A DNA stretch of 64,000 nt from CALBPI01 sp038531945 (GCA_038531945.1 JBCBBH010000001.1:434001-498000), one strand, 5' to 3'; positions 53,080-62,973 are shown, counted from the stretch's first letter. Program-made: numbers and translations. The notes: generated by a model from the sequence alone, not told the origin.

Positions 53080-55506
53080 TCAGATATCCAGGTTGGAAAC
53101 CGCGAGTGCGTTTTGCTCAATGAACTCTCGTCGCGGCTCAACATGGTCGCCCATCAGTGTCGTGAACAGATCGTCCGCACGAATGGCGTCCTCAACCTTA
53201 ACTTGAACTAACCGTCGCGTTTCCGGGTTCACGGTCGTGTCCCAAAGTTGGTCGGGGTTCATCTCACCCAGCCCTTTGTAACGCTGAATGTTCTGACCCC
53301 GTTTCGCTTCGGCCATCAACCAGTCAATTGCCTGCGGGAAATTCGTGACGTCCTGCTCACGCTCACCACGTCTCACGGTCGCGCCATCCTGGATGAGTCC
53401 GGCGAGCTCCTGACCGTGGGCGACAACGCGTTGATAATCTGCACGATCAAAAAATTCGGGCATGATGAACTGGTGCTCTGTTGCGCCATGTCGAGTCTTG
53501 GCGATTGAAACCGCCGGACTCGCGGCCGGATCTTCAGGATCCGAAACACCCACGCTCGCTTCGTAGTGCACCGCACCACCGTCAATCTGTCGAACGGTGG
53601 GGTCAAGTTTCGGTAGCGCCTGGTTCAAGGCGTCCACCCAATCCGCAAATCCTGCATCGTCCGGAATTCCCAGCGGCAGGTTTGCAAGCACTCGCAACAC
53701 GGGTTCATCAACGCGTTGACTCAACCGTTGGATATCTGCCTCGGATTGCATATGGCCCTTGGCCAGTTGTTCCAAGGCTGTTGCGGACAATGCCGGAGCG
53801 TCCGCCGTCACAGACAAGCGCGCGCCATCGAGTGCGTTCGACAACAGGTACGCATTGAGCTCTGCATCATCCTTGACATACATTTCGCGTTTCCCACGCC
53901 AAATTTTATAAAGTGGGGGCTGAGCGATATAGACATGACCATTTTCAATAAGTTCTGGCATTTGCCTATAGAAAAATGTCAGTAAAAGCGTTCGAATGTG
54001 GGATCCATCGACATCTGCATCCGTCATTATAATGATGCGGTGATACCGTAACTTACTGACATCGAAGTCGTCTCGACCAATACCGGTGCCAAGTGCAGTG
54101 ATCAGTGTTCCCACTTCTGCGGACGAAAGCATCTTATCGAAACGCGCTTTTTCCACATTCAAGATTTTTCCCTTCAACGGGAGAATTGCCTGGGTTCTAC
54201 GATCACGACCTTGCTTTGCGGAACCGCCCGCAGAGTCGCCCTCAACCAAAAACAACTCAGACAGCGCAGGGTCCTTCTCCTGACAGTCCGCTAGCTTGCC
54301 GGGCAGTCCGGCAATATCCAGAGCGCCCTTGCGGCGGGTCATTTCGCGCGCCTTCCTGGCGGCTTCCCTGGCGCGAGCGGCGTCGATAATCTTGGCGACA
54401 ACCGATTTGGCTGCAGCGGGGTCCTCGAGCAGGAAGGTCTCCAGAGCCGGCCCCATCGCGGACTCCACGATACCTTTGACCTCGGAAGAAACGAGTTTGT
54501 CTTTCGTCTGCGAGGAGAATTTTGGGTCGGGTACTTTTACCGACAACACAGCTGTCATGCCTTCGCGTGCATCATCCCCCGATGGTGTCACTGACTGCTT
54601 CTTCGAGCTCGTCTCCTTCTCGATGTAGCTGTTGAGTGTACGGGTGAGCGCACTGCGGAAACCCGCCATGTGAGTTCCACCGTCTCTCTGCGGGATGTTA
54701 TTGGTAAAGCAATACATGCTTTCCTGATAACCATCGTTCCACTGCACCGCGGCTTCGACGGTCACCCCATCCCGCTCTGTTTCGACGTAGAACACCTGCT
54801 GGTGGATCGGTGTCTTGTTGCGGTTCAAATGCTCCACAAACGCACGGATGCCGCCCTCGTATTTGAAAACGTCGCGCGCTTCCGTGCGCTCATCGGCCAG
54901 CTCAATATGGACGCCAGAATTCAGAAACGACAGTTCACGTAATCGTTTGGCGAGAATGTCGTAGTGGAATTCCGTGTCTGAAAAGATCTCACTGCTCGGC
55001 CAGAAACGGATTTTGGTGCCCGTCCTCTGGCTCTCGCGCACCTTTTCGAGCGGAGCCTGCGGTTCGCCCATCGCGTACTTTTGCTCGTGCAGAAAGCCGT
55101 CCCGGCGAATCTCGAGCGTCAAATTAGACGACAGAGCATTCACTACGGACACGCCAACGCCGTGCAATCCACCCGACACTTTGTAGGAGTTGTCGTCGAA
55201 CTTACCGCCCGCGTGCAACACGGTCATAATGACTTCTGCCGCGCTGCGTTGTTCTTCAGGGTGTAAGCCGACCGGGATACCGCGGCCATCATCCGTAACA
55301 GAGACAGACCCATCCGCATGGATCGTGACGTGGATTTCGCTGCAATGGCCCGCGAGCGCCTCGTCGATCGAGTTATCGACAACCTCGAATACCATGTGAT
55401 GAAGCCCGGTACCGTCATCGGTATCCCCGATATACATACCTGGCCGTTTGCGAACCGCTTCAAGGCCTTTTAAGACCTTGATATTACTGGAATCGTAGTC
55501 GCTCAT
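53080..55506 (-). CDS. gyrB: DNA gyrase subunit B
   Basis: 808 residues from ATG 55506 (E. coli 804). GHKL ATPase motifs: EVVDNSIDEALAGHC, DDGRGIPVG and GGLHGVGVSVVNALS; Toprim motifs EGDSAGGSAKQGRDR and DADVDGSHI. It introduces negative supercoils with GyrA. Follows recF in the dnaA-dnaN-recF-gyrB order. Confidence 0.98.
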   Translation of the reverse strand: MSDYDSSNIKVLKGLEAVRKRPGMYIGDTDDGTGLHHMVFEVVDNSIDEALAGHCSEIHVTIHADGSVSVTDDGRGIPVGLHPEEQRSAAEVIMTVLHAGGKFDDNSYKVSGGLHGVGVSVVNALSSNLTLEIRRDGFLHEQKYAMGEPQAPLEKVRESQRTGTKIRFWPSSEIFSDTEFHYDILAKRLRELSFLNSGVHIELADERTEARDVFKYEGGIRAFVEHLNRNKTPIHQQVFYVETERDGVTVEAAVQWNDGYQESMYCFTNNIPQRDGGTHMAGFRSALTRTLNSYIEKETSSKKQSVTPSGDDAREGMTAVLSVKVPDPKFSSQTKDKLVSSEVKGIVESAMGPALETFLLEDPAAAKSVVAKIIDAARAREAARKAREMTRRKGALDIAGLPGKLADCQEKDPALSELFLVEGDSAGGSAKQGRDRRTQAILPLKGKILNVEKARFDKMLSSAEVGTLITALGTGIGRDDFDVSKLRYHRIIIMTDADVDGSHIRTLLLTFFYRQMPELIENGHVYIAQPPLYKIWRGKREMYVKDDAELNAYLLSNALDGARLSVTADAPALSATALEQLAKGHMQSEADIQRLSQRVDEPVLRVLANLPLGIPDDAGFADWVDALNQALPKLDPTVRQIDGGAVHYEASVGVSDPEDPAASPAVSIAKTRHGATEHQFIMPEFFDRADYQRVVAHGQELAGLIQDGATVRRGEREQDVTNFPQAIDWLMAEAKRGQNIQRYKGLGEMNPDQLWDTTVNPETRRLVQVKVEDAIRADDLFTTLMGDHVEPRREFIEQNALAVSNLDI

Positions 55507-55561
55507 ACCCACCCTCGTTGAAGCCGGCTCATTGTAACATTTTCAGGCGATTGGCGAGCGA

Positions 55562-56626
55562 TCAGATCGCGTGAACCTTGCCATGTTCCACGTGGAACAC
55601 AGCGCCTTGATGCCGTGCTGAAAGGTGATTGGAATCCAAGGCTGTCACGATGTGTTGCCCCGGCATATCACCGATGACCTGCATCAGTCGATCCAGCGCA
55701 TTCCGATCAAGCTCTGCGCCCGGATCGTCCAGCAACAAGATCGTCGAATCTTGCTTCAAACGTGCCACCAATTGCGTTTGCGCGAGTACCAACGCTGAGG
55801 CCAGTAACTTCTGCTGTCCTCGAGATACTGTGGGTCTAGCCATCCGGCCTGCCCATCGAATTGCAAGGTCCGCGCGATGTGGCCCGACGCTTGTCGTCTG
55901 GCGCTCCCTATCGTTCGCCCGTACTTTCTCGAGAGCGTCGACAAACTGGGTACCGTCTTCCCAGCCCGGTCGGTATGAAAGCGCAACAGTGGGTAAGCCA
56001 AGGCTGGCTGCTAACGCGTTCAGTGGTTCACTGATGAGATTGACGTATCCTCGTCGGTAACCGTCAACGGTCTCGGCAACCGCGACCATTTCCGTATCCC
56101 ATGCCGATAACTGATCATCCGACGCGTGACGCTTCAGTGCGGCGTTTCGTTGTTTCAACGCTTGACGGTAGCGGCGCCACGCGCCCAAATAACCTGGTTC
56201 CACGTGGAACACACCGTAGTCCAGGAAGCTGCGCCGCGCGTCTGGTCCTTCTGAAACCAGACGATGGATCTCTGGTTCCAGCACCTGTACCGCGATCTCC
56301 GTTCCCACTGGCGCCAGCGATTTCTGATCAGCACCATCAATGCGAATGCGTGCACCCGACTTGCGCGACAACGCGACACCGACCTGATGACTTTTGCTAC
56401 CCCACAAAAGCCGTGCGGTGAGCTGGAGATCTTCTTTACCGAACTGGATTAGGCGCTCGGAACGCGGCTGTCGGAATGAACGCCCGCGCGCCAGAAAATA
56501 GATCGCTTCGAGAATGGATGTTTTGCCGGCCCCGTTATCGCCGACAATGACCGCGCCTTCAGACGGTATGGTCAGTTCAACAGCTTCCAGACAGCGGAAC
56601 TGATGCGCTGTCAGCCGCTCGATCAT
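55562..56626 (-). CDS. recF: DNA replication and repair protein RecF
   Basis: 354 residues. SMC-type ATPase head: Walker A GDNGAGKTSILEAIYFL near residue 34, signature SRGQQKLLASALVLAQ, Walker B LLLDDPGAELD. It loads RecA at gaps. The gene contains two parS-like 16-mers (55584-55599 and 56196-56211). Confidence 0.96.
   Translation of the reverse strand: MIERLTAHQFRCLEAVELTIPSEGAVIVGDNGAGKTSILEAIYFLARGRSFRQPRSERLIQFGKEDLQLTARLLWGSKSHQVGVALSRKSGARIRIDGADQKSLAPVGTEIAVQVLEPEIHRLVSEGPDARRSFLDYGVFHVEPGYLGAWRRYRQALKQRNAALKRHASDDQLSAWDTEMVAVAETVDGYRRGYVNLISEPLNALAASLGLPTVALSYRPGWEDGTQFVDALEKVRANDRERQTTSVGPHRADLAIRWAGRMARPTVSRGQQKLLASALVLAQTQLVARLKQDSTILLLDDPGAELDRNALDRLMQVIGDMPGQHIVTALDSNHLSARHQGAVFHVEHGKVHAI
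55584..55599. other. parS centromere site (perfect 16-mer)
   Basis: TGTTCCACGTGGAACA is a perfect palindrome equal to the Pseudomonas-type parS sequence and one base per arm from the canonical TGTTTCACGTGAAACA. It lies inside the 3' end of recF. Confidence 0.85.
56196..56211. other. parS centromere site (second copy)
   Basis: GGTTCCACGTGGAACA matches the same 16-mer at 15 positions; on the other strand it reads TGTTCCACGTGGAACC. Inside recF, about 610 bases from the first site. Confidence 0.8.
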
Positions 56627-56654
56627 CGGTGGCTACTACACCTACACCACGGCG

Positions 56655-57758
56655 TCACAGCCGCATCGGCATGACGACATATTTGCAGTCAGTCTTCTCG
56701 ATTTCGGGAATCGAAATAACACAGCTGCTGTTTGCGTCTTTCAAACTCAAACGTACCGAATCGTTGTCCACCGCACCGATCGCGTCTAACAGATAATTTA
56801 CGTTGAATCCGATTTCGATATCATCGCCCGAGTATTCAACTTCAACCTGCTCTTCGGCCTCTTCCTGTTCCGGATTGTGCGCCATAATTTTAGCGCCGCT
56901 GTCCCGGACCTCCAGCCGAATACCGCGATATTTTTCGTTCGATAGAATCGCTGCACGCTGTAAAGCCGCTCGCAACAATTCCCGGTCAACGATCAGATGG
57001 TTCTGCACGTCAACGGGAATTACCCGTTGATAGTCCGGGAATCTTCCATCGATCAGCTTCGAAGTGAAGCGAACATCGCCGATTACGATACGAATGTGGT
57101 TCTTACCCATCGCGAAATCCAGCGTTCCGTCTCCACCGAGCATCCGGTGGAGTTCCAGCACACCTTTTCTCGGCACAATCACCTGTTGGGCGGGCAATGG
57201 GTTGTCTGACAGTTCGTTTTCACACAATGCGAGGCGGTGGCCATCAGTGGCCACAGCTCGGATTGCGAGCCCATCCGTTTCAAGCAGCATGCCGTTCAGG
57301 TAATACCGAACGTCTTGCTGCGCCATCGCGAAATAGGTTTTCTCCACGAGCCGCCGAATCACACTGATTGGCAACGCCACCGTTTGACTCGCGTCGATAT
57401 CGTCGATGACTGGGAATTCACCTGCCGGCAAGGTCGATAAACTGAACCGACTCCGCCCGCTTTGGACAGTCACGCGTTCGTTCTTCAGTGCCAGCTTGAC
57501 GTCCGACCCTTCGGGCAAAGCTTTGCAAATATCAAATAACTTTCGACCTGGGACAGTGATGTCGCCCGCCATATCGACGTCGACTTCCGCCTGTGCCTGC
57601 AACTCGACCTCAATGTCGGTCGCTGTGATCAAGAGCCGTTGATCTTTTGCTGACAGCAACACATTGGACAGGATCGGCATTGTTTGCCTGCGTTCGACCA
57701 CACCAATCACGGTTTGCAATGCACCCAGCAGCGTCTGCCGGCTTGCCGTCAGTTTCAT
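56655..57758 (-). CDS. dnaN: DNA polymerase III beta sliding clamp
   Basis: 367 residues (E. coli 366). Three clamp domains: MKLTASRQTLLGALQTV at the start, TDIEVELQAQAEVD, and the C-terminal CKYVVMPMRL. It tethers polymerase to DNA. The dnaA-dnaN gap carries the DnaA boxes. Confidence 0.97.
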   Translation of the reverse strand: MKLTASRQTLLGALQTVIGVVERRQTMPILSNVLLSAKDQRLLITATDIEVELQAQAEVDVDMAGDITVPGRKLFDICKALPEGSDVKLALKNERVTVQSGRSRFSLSTLPAGEFPVIDDIDASQTVALPISVIRRLVEKTYFAMAQQDVRYYLNGMLLETDGLAIRAVATDGHRLALCENELSDNPLPAQQVIVPRKGVLELHRMLGGDGTLDFAMGKNHIRIVIGDVRFTSKLIDGRFPDYQRVIPVDVQNHLIVDRELLRAALQRAAILSNEKYRGIRLEVRDSGAKIMAHNPEQEEAEEQVEVEYSGDDIEIGFNVNYLLDAIGAVDNDSVRLSLKDANSSCVISIPEIEKTDCKYVVMPMRL

Positions 57759-57968
57759 AGATGTTTTCCTAAAAGAAGAAAGTTTGTATAAGACATTTAG
57801 TTATTGTTATTAGCTAGGGCCTGCCCGGTGGAGAAGTCGAAAAAACCTATTTGAATCATTAAGTTAGGATTAATTATCCGCAACCAAAAACCGTTGGAAA
57901 ACCTCTCACAATCTGTCAAGATCCTGTGGATAACATTCTACGTCAAAGTTATCCACAGTTTATCCACG
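57759..57968. other. Probable replication origin (oriC) between dnaN and dnaA
   Basis: An AT-rich 210-bp gap. DnaA boxes: TGTGGATAA (57925-57933, inverted), TTATCCACA (57949-57957, perfect), TTATCCACG (57960-57968), and TTATCCGCA (57874-57882, one mismatch). The dnaN-proximal part (about 57770-57805) is the most AT-rich and would be the unwinding element. The boxes could also serve dnaA/dnaN autoregulation; no boxes are seen in the dnaA-rpmH gap. Confidence 0.75.
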
Positions 57969-59303
57969 CTATCCTGCCAGACTCCTCAACAAGTTCTTGT
58001 AGTCTTCATCCACACGCGGTTCCGTCTCTCGAAGTTCTTTCACCTTACGGCAAGCATGTAGCACCGTGGTGTGATCACGCCCGCCGAACGCATCGCCAAT
58101 TTCCGGTAGCGAATGGCGAGTCAATTCTTTCGCCAGACTCATCGCAATCTGGCGAGGGCGAGCGATCGACCGACTCCGACGTTTCGATAACATTTCACTC
58201 ATCCGAATTTTAAAGTACTCGGCCACGGTTTTCTGGATGTTTTCAACGCTGATCAATCGATCATGCGCGACGATCAGATCACGCAGCGACTCTTTGCAAC
58301 TATCGATTGTGATGTCTCTGCCCGTGAAACTGGCGGTTGCGATAACACGGCGTAGAGCACCTTCGAGCTCGCGAACATTGGAGCGCACGCGCTGTGCGAT
58401 AAAAAATGCGACCTCATCCGGTAATACAACGCCCTCGCTTTGCGCTTTTTGCATCAGAATCGCCACCGACGTTTCGAGTTCCGGTGGCTCGATAGCTACA
58501 GTCAAGCCCCAGCCGAAGCGAGACTTGAGGCGCTCTTCCAGGCCATCAACTTCCTTTGGATAACGATCGCACGTCAGAATAATCTGTCGTTGCCCTTCAA
58601 GCAGCGTGTTGAAGGTATGAAAAAACTCTTCCTGCGAACGGTCCTTGCCAGCAAAAAACTGGATATCGTCGATCAACAAAGCGTCCAACGAGCGATAGGC
58701 TCTCTTGAATTCGCTGATCGTGTTGTGCTGCAGGCCGCGCACCATATCGCCAACAAAACGCTCGGAATGCACGTAACACACACGCGCCGCGGGGTTGCGG
58801 CGCAGCATCTCGTTCCCGATGGCGTGCATCAGGTGGGTTTTGCCAAGTCCTACGCCGCCGTAGAGGAACAACGGATTAAATGCCAACCCAGGGTTCTCCG
58901 CGACTTGCGAAGCTGCCGCGCGAGCGAGTTGGTTACTTTTGCCTTCGACAAAAGACTCGAACGTGAAATTCGACATGAGCCGGCTTTGCGGCATCGGTGC
59001 AATCGATCGATCCGGCGCGGCAGATATCGCGGGTGCGGGGGTCATGGCCTCGGCGGTAGAGCCGACGCTCGTTTCAACGTCAGCAACGTTGGCATCGACC
59101 TCCCGAACCAGGAGACGAATTCGCTCGAGGTACTGTGCGTTCAGGTAATCGACAACAAACCGGTTTGGCGCCAGCAAGCGCAAGCCGGATGCGTGACGTT
59201 CCGCCTGCAGCGGTCGGATCCACGTGTTGAAAGCTTGTTCCCCGATTTCGGCCTTCAGCCGCGGCAGACAGCGCTGCCAGACATCTTGTTGGATATCGAC
59301 CAC
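57969..59303 (-). CDS. dnaA: Chromosomal replication initiator DnaA
   Basis: About 444 residues from GTG 59303, behind GGGGTG; GTG 59315 is less likely. Domain I: WQRCLPRLKAEIGEQAFNTW. AAA+ domain: GGVGLGKTHLMHAIGNE, LLIDDIQFFAGK. Domain IV: ARPRQIAMSLAKELTRHSLPEIGDAFGGRDHTTVLHACRK. It melts oriC. Confidence 0.97.
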   Translation of the reverse strand: MVDIQQDVWQRCLPRLKAEIGEQAFNTWIRPLQAERHASGLRLLAPNRFVVDYLNAQYLERIRLLVREVDANVADVETSVGSTAEAMTPAPAISAAPDRSIAPMPQSRLMSNFTFESFVEGKSNQLARAAASQVAENPGLAFNPLFLYGGVGLGKTHLMHAIGNEMLRRNPAARVCYVHSERFVGDMVRGLQHNTISEFKRAYRSLDALLIDDIQFFAGKDRSQEEFFHTFNTLLEGQRQIILTCDRYPKEVDGLEERLKSRFGWGLTVAIEPPELETSVAILMQKAQSEGVVLPDEVAFFIAQRVRSNVRELEGALRRVIATASFTGRDITIDSCKESLRDLIVAHDRLISVENIQKTVAEYFKIRMSEMLSKRRSRSIARPRQIAMSLAKELTRHSLPEIGDAFGGRDHTTVLHACRKVKELRETEPRVDEDYKNLLRSLAG

Positions 59304-59428
59304 GTTCAAGAGCACCCCAAAACAGAAGTTTTGCCTCCCCCAAGGCGGCCGAGTAGCTTATACGTTCCCGGCGTGAACTGACAACGACAATCGGTGCGCT
59401 ACCACATCGGAAAAACGGGAGTATTTCG

Positions 59429-59457
59429 TTGACACATAGGCCCTCAGGCCTTATTCT
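59429..59457 (+). promoter_or_regulatory. Sigma-70 promoter of rpmH-rnpA-yidC
   Basis: A perfect -35 TTGACA, a 17-base spacer and TATTCT, about 43 bases before rpmH. The spacer holds a small palindrome AGGCC-CTCA-GGCCT. Confidence 0.8.
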
Positions 59458-59499
59458 CGCGGCCCATTTCAATATCGCGCCGTCGCACGGGGCATCGCA

Positions 59500-59634
59500 A
59501 TGAAACGTACATTCCAGCCGAGTAACATCAAACGCAAACGGACCCACGGCTTCCGTGCACGGATGGCCACCAAAGGCGGCCGGCTCGTCATCAAGCGCCG
59601 TCGCGCCAAAGGCAGACACCGTCTGACCGCCTGA
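59500..59634 (+). CDS. rpmH: 50S ribosomal protein L34
   Basis: 44 residues: it starts MKRTFQPSNIKRKRTHGFRA, has the core MATKGGRLVIKRRRAKGRHR, and ends LTA, as in the L34 family. Divergent from dnaA and first in rpmH-rnpA-yidC. Confidence 0.98.
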   Translation: MKRTFQPSNIKRKRTHGFRARMATKGGRLVIKRRRAKGRHRLTA

Positions 59635-59640
59635 TGCTGC

Positions 59641-59654
59641 GGGGCAGTCGCCCC
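59641..59654 (+). other. Small hairpin between rpmH and rnpA
   Basis: GGGGC-AGTC-GCCCC is a 5-bp stem between the rpmH stop and the rnpA start. No T run follows, so it may be a processing or translational element. Confidence 0.35.
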
Positions 59655-59677
59655 ACACCTGCAGCTCCGATCCAGTC

Positions 59678-60031
59678 GTGACCCGCTTCGATCGCAGTAA
59701 GCGACTTTTAACGCCTCACCAGTTCAAACGCGTTTTCCAGAAATCTCGTCGGTTTCAAGACGAGCTTTTGACATTGCGCGTGCGTTATCACGACGGCTCT
59801 ACAGCTCGCCTCGGTCTGGCGATTGCGAAAAAACACGCCCGCCTTGCAGTCCAGCGAAATCGAATCAAGCGCCATGTCAGGGAAGCGTTTCGCCTTGCGC
59901 ACACCGATTTGGCGGTCGGTGACTACGTGATATTGAACCGGCCTGTCGCGGCCCGCGCTACCGCGAAAGCGCTCCGCCAGAGTGCTGCGGCACTGTTCGA
60001 AGCAGCCGGCCGTCGAAAAACTCACCAATAG
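59678..60031 (+). CDS. rnpA: Ribonuclease P protein component
   Basis: 117 residues from GTG 59678. The RNR motif is AVQRNRIKRHVREAFR, and the N-terminal RLLTPHQFKRVFQKSRRF is typical. It is the protein subunit of the tRNA 5'-processing RNase P. The yidD gene, usually next, is missing here. Confidence 0.96.
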   Translation: MTRFDRSKRLLTPHQFKRVFQKSRRFQDELLTLRVRYHDGSTARLGLAIAKKHARLAVQRNRIKRHVREAFRLAHTDLAVGDYVILNRPVAARATAKALRQSAAALFEAAGRRKTHQ

Positions 60032-60103
60032 GCCGGATTTTTCAGGATAATAGCGCCGCGCTCGGAAGCTCACGAGCCACACGTAACCGAATAGAAAACA
60101 TCT

Positions 60104-61795
60104 ATGCAGAATCAACGCTTGTTCGCCTGGGCCTTGTTCGGCCTCCTGATACTGATGACCTGGCAACAGTGGCAGGAGGATTATGCTCCGCGTTTACCGA
60201 CCGAATCGTCAGCGGATGCCGTCGACACCACACAACAGCCTGTGGTTTCGCCATTAGACCTACCGCCGGATGTCCCTGAGGTATCGCAAACTGAGGAAAG
60301 CACGGCAACCCCGGCGTTGGCGACACCCGACGTTGCTGATCTCGCAACCGACAACCGACAGTTGTTGTCAGTGTCTACCGATGTACTGAATCTGCAAATC
60401 GATCTGGCGGGTGGCGATATCGTGAGTGCGAAATTGCCGGCTTACCCCGTTGATAAAGACTCGCCGGATGTACCCGTCGCGTTGATGAGCATGGACCCGC
60501 GTGAATTTGCCGCGTTTCGGTTGGGCTTGACTACCCGCAACAAACAGGACGAGCCAAATCACCAGGCCAGCTTCCGTTCCACGGCCAATCAATACGAATT
60601 ACAGCCAGGTGATGATGCGTTGAGGGTGCCACTGACCTGGACCGGTGCGGGTGGCATCGAAATCACCAAGACCTTCGTCCTGCAACGCGGCAGTTACGCT
60701 ATCGATGTGGTCTACGAGATCCAGAACAAATCGGATATTGCATGGGATGCCGCACCTTATGCCCGGATCGTTCATGTGGCCAAGGCGCCTGAACGATCCT
60801 TGTTCGATGTGGAAAGTTACTCCTTTGATGGTCCGGCAACCTTCGATGGCAACGAGTACGAAAAACATTCGTTGAAAGATCTCGGAAAATCCGCCTATCT
60901 CGTCGAGGGTGTGCAGGGCGGCTGGGTCGCTGCGATTGAGCATCACTTTTTGTCCGCCATCGTGCCGCCCGCAGACGCAACGGTTCGATTGGATGCCGCA
61001 CGATCAGGCGAACAATTTGTCACTGGCTACGTTGGCCAGCCGATACGCGTAGAGCCGGGCGCTGAAAGTACAGTGACGCTCGACCTGTTTGTCGGCCCCA
61101 AATTGCAGGATCAGCTTCGTGATGTGTCCCCCCGTCTGCCTCTGACCGTCGACTACGGCATGTTGACGCTGCTCTCCGATCCGTTGTTCTGGTTGCTATC
61201 GAAAGTGCACAGCTTCGTTGGCAACTGGGGATGGGCCATCATCATTGTGACGCTGCTGATCAAGCTGGTGTTCTACAAGCTGACCGAGCAAAGCGGCCGC
61301 TCAATGGCGAAGATGCGCAAGCTGCAACCGAGACTCAAAGCACTGCAGGAGCGCTACAAGGACGATCGCCAAAAACTCTCCGAAGCCATGATGGAGATGT
61401 ACAAACGCGAAAAGGTCAATCCCGCGGCTGGCTGTTTACCGATTCTGATCCAGATGCCGTTTTTCCTTGCATTCTATTGGGTGCTTCTGGAATCCGTTGA
61501 GATGCGTCAGGCGCCGTTTATGTTGTGGATCAACGACCTTTCGAGCCGCGATCCGCTGTTCATCCTGCCGCTGTTGATGGGCGCTGCGATGCTTGCGCAG
61601 CAACAGTTGAATCCGGCTCCTGCGGACCCCGTACAAGCCAAAGTGATGCGGATCCTGCCGGTGGTGTTCTGTGTGATGTTTGCGTTTTTCCCTGCAGGTC
61701 TCGTTTTGTATTGGTTTACCAATACGATCCTCGGCGTCGCGCAACAGTGGCAAATCAACCGGGTGGTAGCCGCCGAAGGACACTCGCGCGACTAA
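60104..61795 (+). CDS. yidC: Membrane protein insertase YidC
   Basis: 563 residues. N-terminal helix (RLFAWALFGLLILMTWQQW), a large periplasmic beta domain (about 60-340), then five helices with GNWGWAIIIVTLLIKLVFY, KMRKLQPRLKALQERYKDD, CLPILIQMPFFLAFYWVL and FFPAGLVLYWFTNTILG. It inserts inner-membrane proteins alone or with Sec. Confidence 0.97.
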   Translation: MQNQRLFAWALFGLLILMTWQQWQEDYAPRLPTESSADAVDTTQQPVVSPLDLPPDVPEVSQTEESTATPALATPDVADLATDNRQLLSVSTDVLNLQIDLAGGDIVSAKLPAYPVDKDSPDVPVALMSMDPREFAAFRLGLTTRNKQDEPNHQASFRSTANQYELQPGDDALRVPLTWTGAGGIEITKTFVLQRGSYAIDVVYEIQNKSDIAWDAAPYARIVHVAKAPERSLFDVESYSFDGPATFDGNEYEKHSLKDLGKSAYLVEGVQGGWVAAIEHHFLSAIVPPADATVRLDAARSGEQFVTGYVGQPIRVEPGAESTVTLDLFVGPKLQDQLRDVSPRLPLTVDYGMLTLLSDPLFWLLSKVHSFVGNWGWAIIIVTLLIKLVFYKLTEQSGRSMAKMRKLQPRLKALQERYKDDRQKLSEAMMEMYKREKVNPAAGCLPILIQMPFFLAFYWVLLESVEMRQAPFMLWINDLSSRDPLFILPLLMGAAMLAQQQLNPAPADPVQAKVMRILPVVFCVMFAFFPAGLVLYWFTNTILGVAQQWQINRVVAAEGHSRD

Positions 61796-61797
61796 CA

Positions 61798-62973
61798 TCA
61801 GGTCAGCTCGTTTAGGACATTCACTTTGGCGTGCAAGGTCCGATGTACCGGGCATTTGTCCGCAATTTCGACCATTCTTGCTCGCTGCTCGTCGCTCAGC
61901 TCGCCATGTATTGTGATCGTGCGGTAAAACGTGACTTCAAGGTCATCGCCTCGCCCCGTCTGTTCCCGCCGAATATCGACGCTGACGTCGTCTAACGGCA
62001 GTGACTTGTGTTGCGCGTACATTCGGAGCGTCATGCTCGTGCATGCCGCGAGCGATGCGCTCATTAACTCTACAGGGCTCGGACCGCGGTCTGTTCCACC
62101 CACGCTTGCCGGTTCGTCCGTCACTACGGTGTGTGCCCCAACCTGAATCGGCGTGACAAAACTGTGCCCGGATGTCGAGGCGGAAATCGCCCCGCTCGCT
62201 CCGTGCGACGTGGAAGGCGGCAAGTAACGGTCCGCCCAGCTTGCCAAAACGCGGCCCACATATTGCGAGTCCTCGTTACGAGTGAGCAGGTGATCGGCGT
62301 GGTCCAGACTGACAAAGCTCTTCGGATGCATTGCCGCCGAAAAAAGCTCACTGGCGTTGTCCACGCTAACGGTCGCATCGACTGGCGAGTGCAAGATCAA
62401 CAACGCCTTGCGAAGCCCGTGGACCGTCTCGGTCAGTGGATGCCTGCTCAAGTCATCAATAAATTCGCGTCGGATTGTGAACGGACGTCCCGCCAAAAGC
62501 ACTTCTGCCGAACCGTCGCGGACGATATCGGCTTGTTTATCGCCAAAAAGATGCGTGACGTGTTCGGGTGTGGCGGGTGACCCGATCGTTGCTACAGCGA
62601 CTGCCGAGTCGATACTCGCTGCTGCTTGCAACATCGCCGTGCCGCCGAGGCTGTGGCCCAGCAAAATTTGCGGTGCCTGCCGGTTCTCGGTCAGCCAGCG
62701 TGCTGCATCGACCAGGTCCTCCACGTTGCTCGCAAAAGTCGTGTCCGAAAAGTCTCCTTCGCTGGCACCGAGCCCGGTGAAATCAAACCGCATGACCGTA
62801 ATTCCCGCCGCATTTAGCGCGGCAGCGATGTGGTTCGCGGCTTTGAGGTTTTTGGTGCATGTGAAGCAGTGCGCGAACAACGCAGTCGCTCTGGAAACGC
62901 CGTGGGCGTGGTCGATCAGCCCTGCCAGCGTCAGCCCAACGCGATTCTCAAATTGTATGGATTCACTCGCCAT
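61798..62973 (-). CDS. Fused alpha/beta hydrolase - OsmC family protein
   Basis: 391 residues. Residues about 1-250 are an alpha/beta hydrolase (FAHCFTCTKNLKAANHIA, nucleophile LLGHSLGGTAM, catalytic DHADHLL). Residues about 265-391 are OsmC-like (GGTDRGPSPVELMSASLAACTSMTLRMYA and KCPVHRTLHAKV) with the peroxide-active Cys pair. The fusion is a known family. It lies between yidC and mnmE on the opposite strand. Confidence 0.93.
   Translation of the reverse strand: MASESIQFENRVGLTLAGLIDHAHGVSRATALFAHCFTCTKNLKAANHIAAALNAAGITVMRFDFTGLGASEGDFSDTTFASNVEDLVDAARWLTENRQAPQILLGHSLGGTAMLQAAASIDSAVAVATIGSPATPEHVTHLFGDKQADIVRDGSAEVLLAGRPFTIRREFIDDLSRHPLTETVHGLRKALLILHSPVDATVSVDNASELFSAAMHPKSFVSLDHADHLLTRNEDSQYVGRVLASWADRYLPPSTSHGASGAISASTSGHSFVTPIQVGAHTVVTDEPASVGGTDRGPSPVELMSASLAACTSMTLRMYAQHKSLPLDDVSVDIRREQTGRGDDLEVTFYRTITIHGELSDEQRARMVEIADKCPVHRTLHAKVNVLNELT

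Noticed and set aside
59708..60166. A 152-residue minus-strand ORF over rnpA
   Set aside because: Exact shadow of rnpA with no ribosome site.
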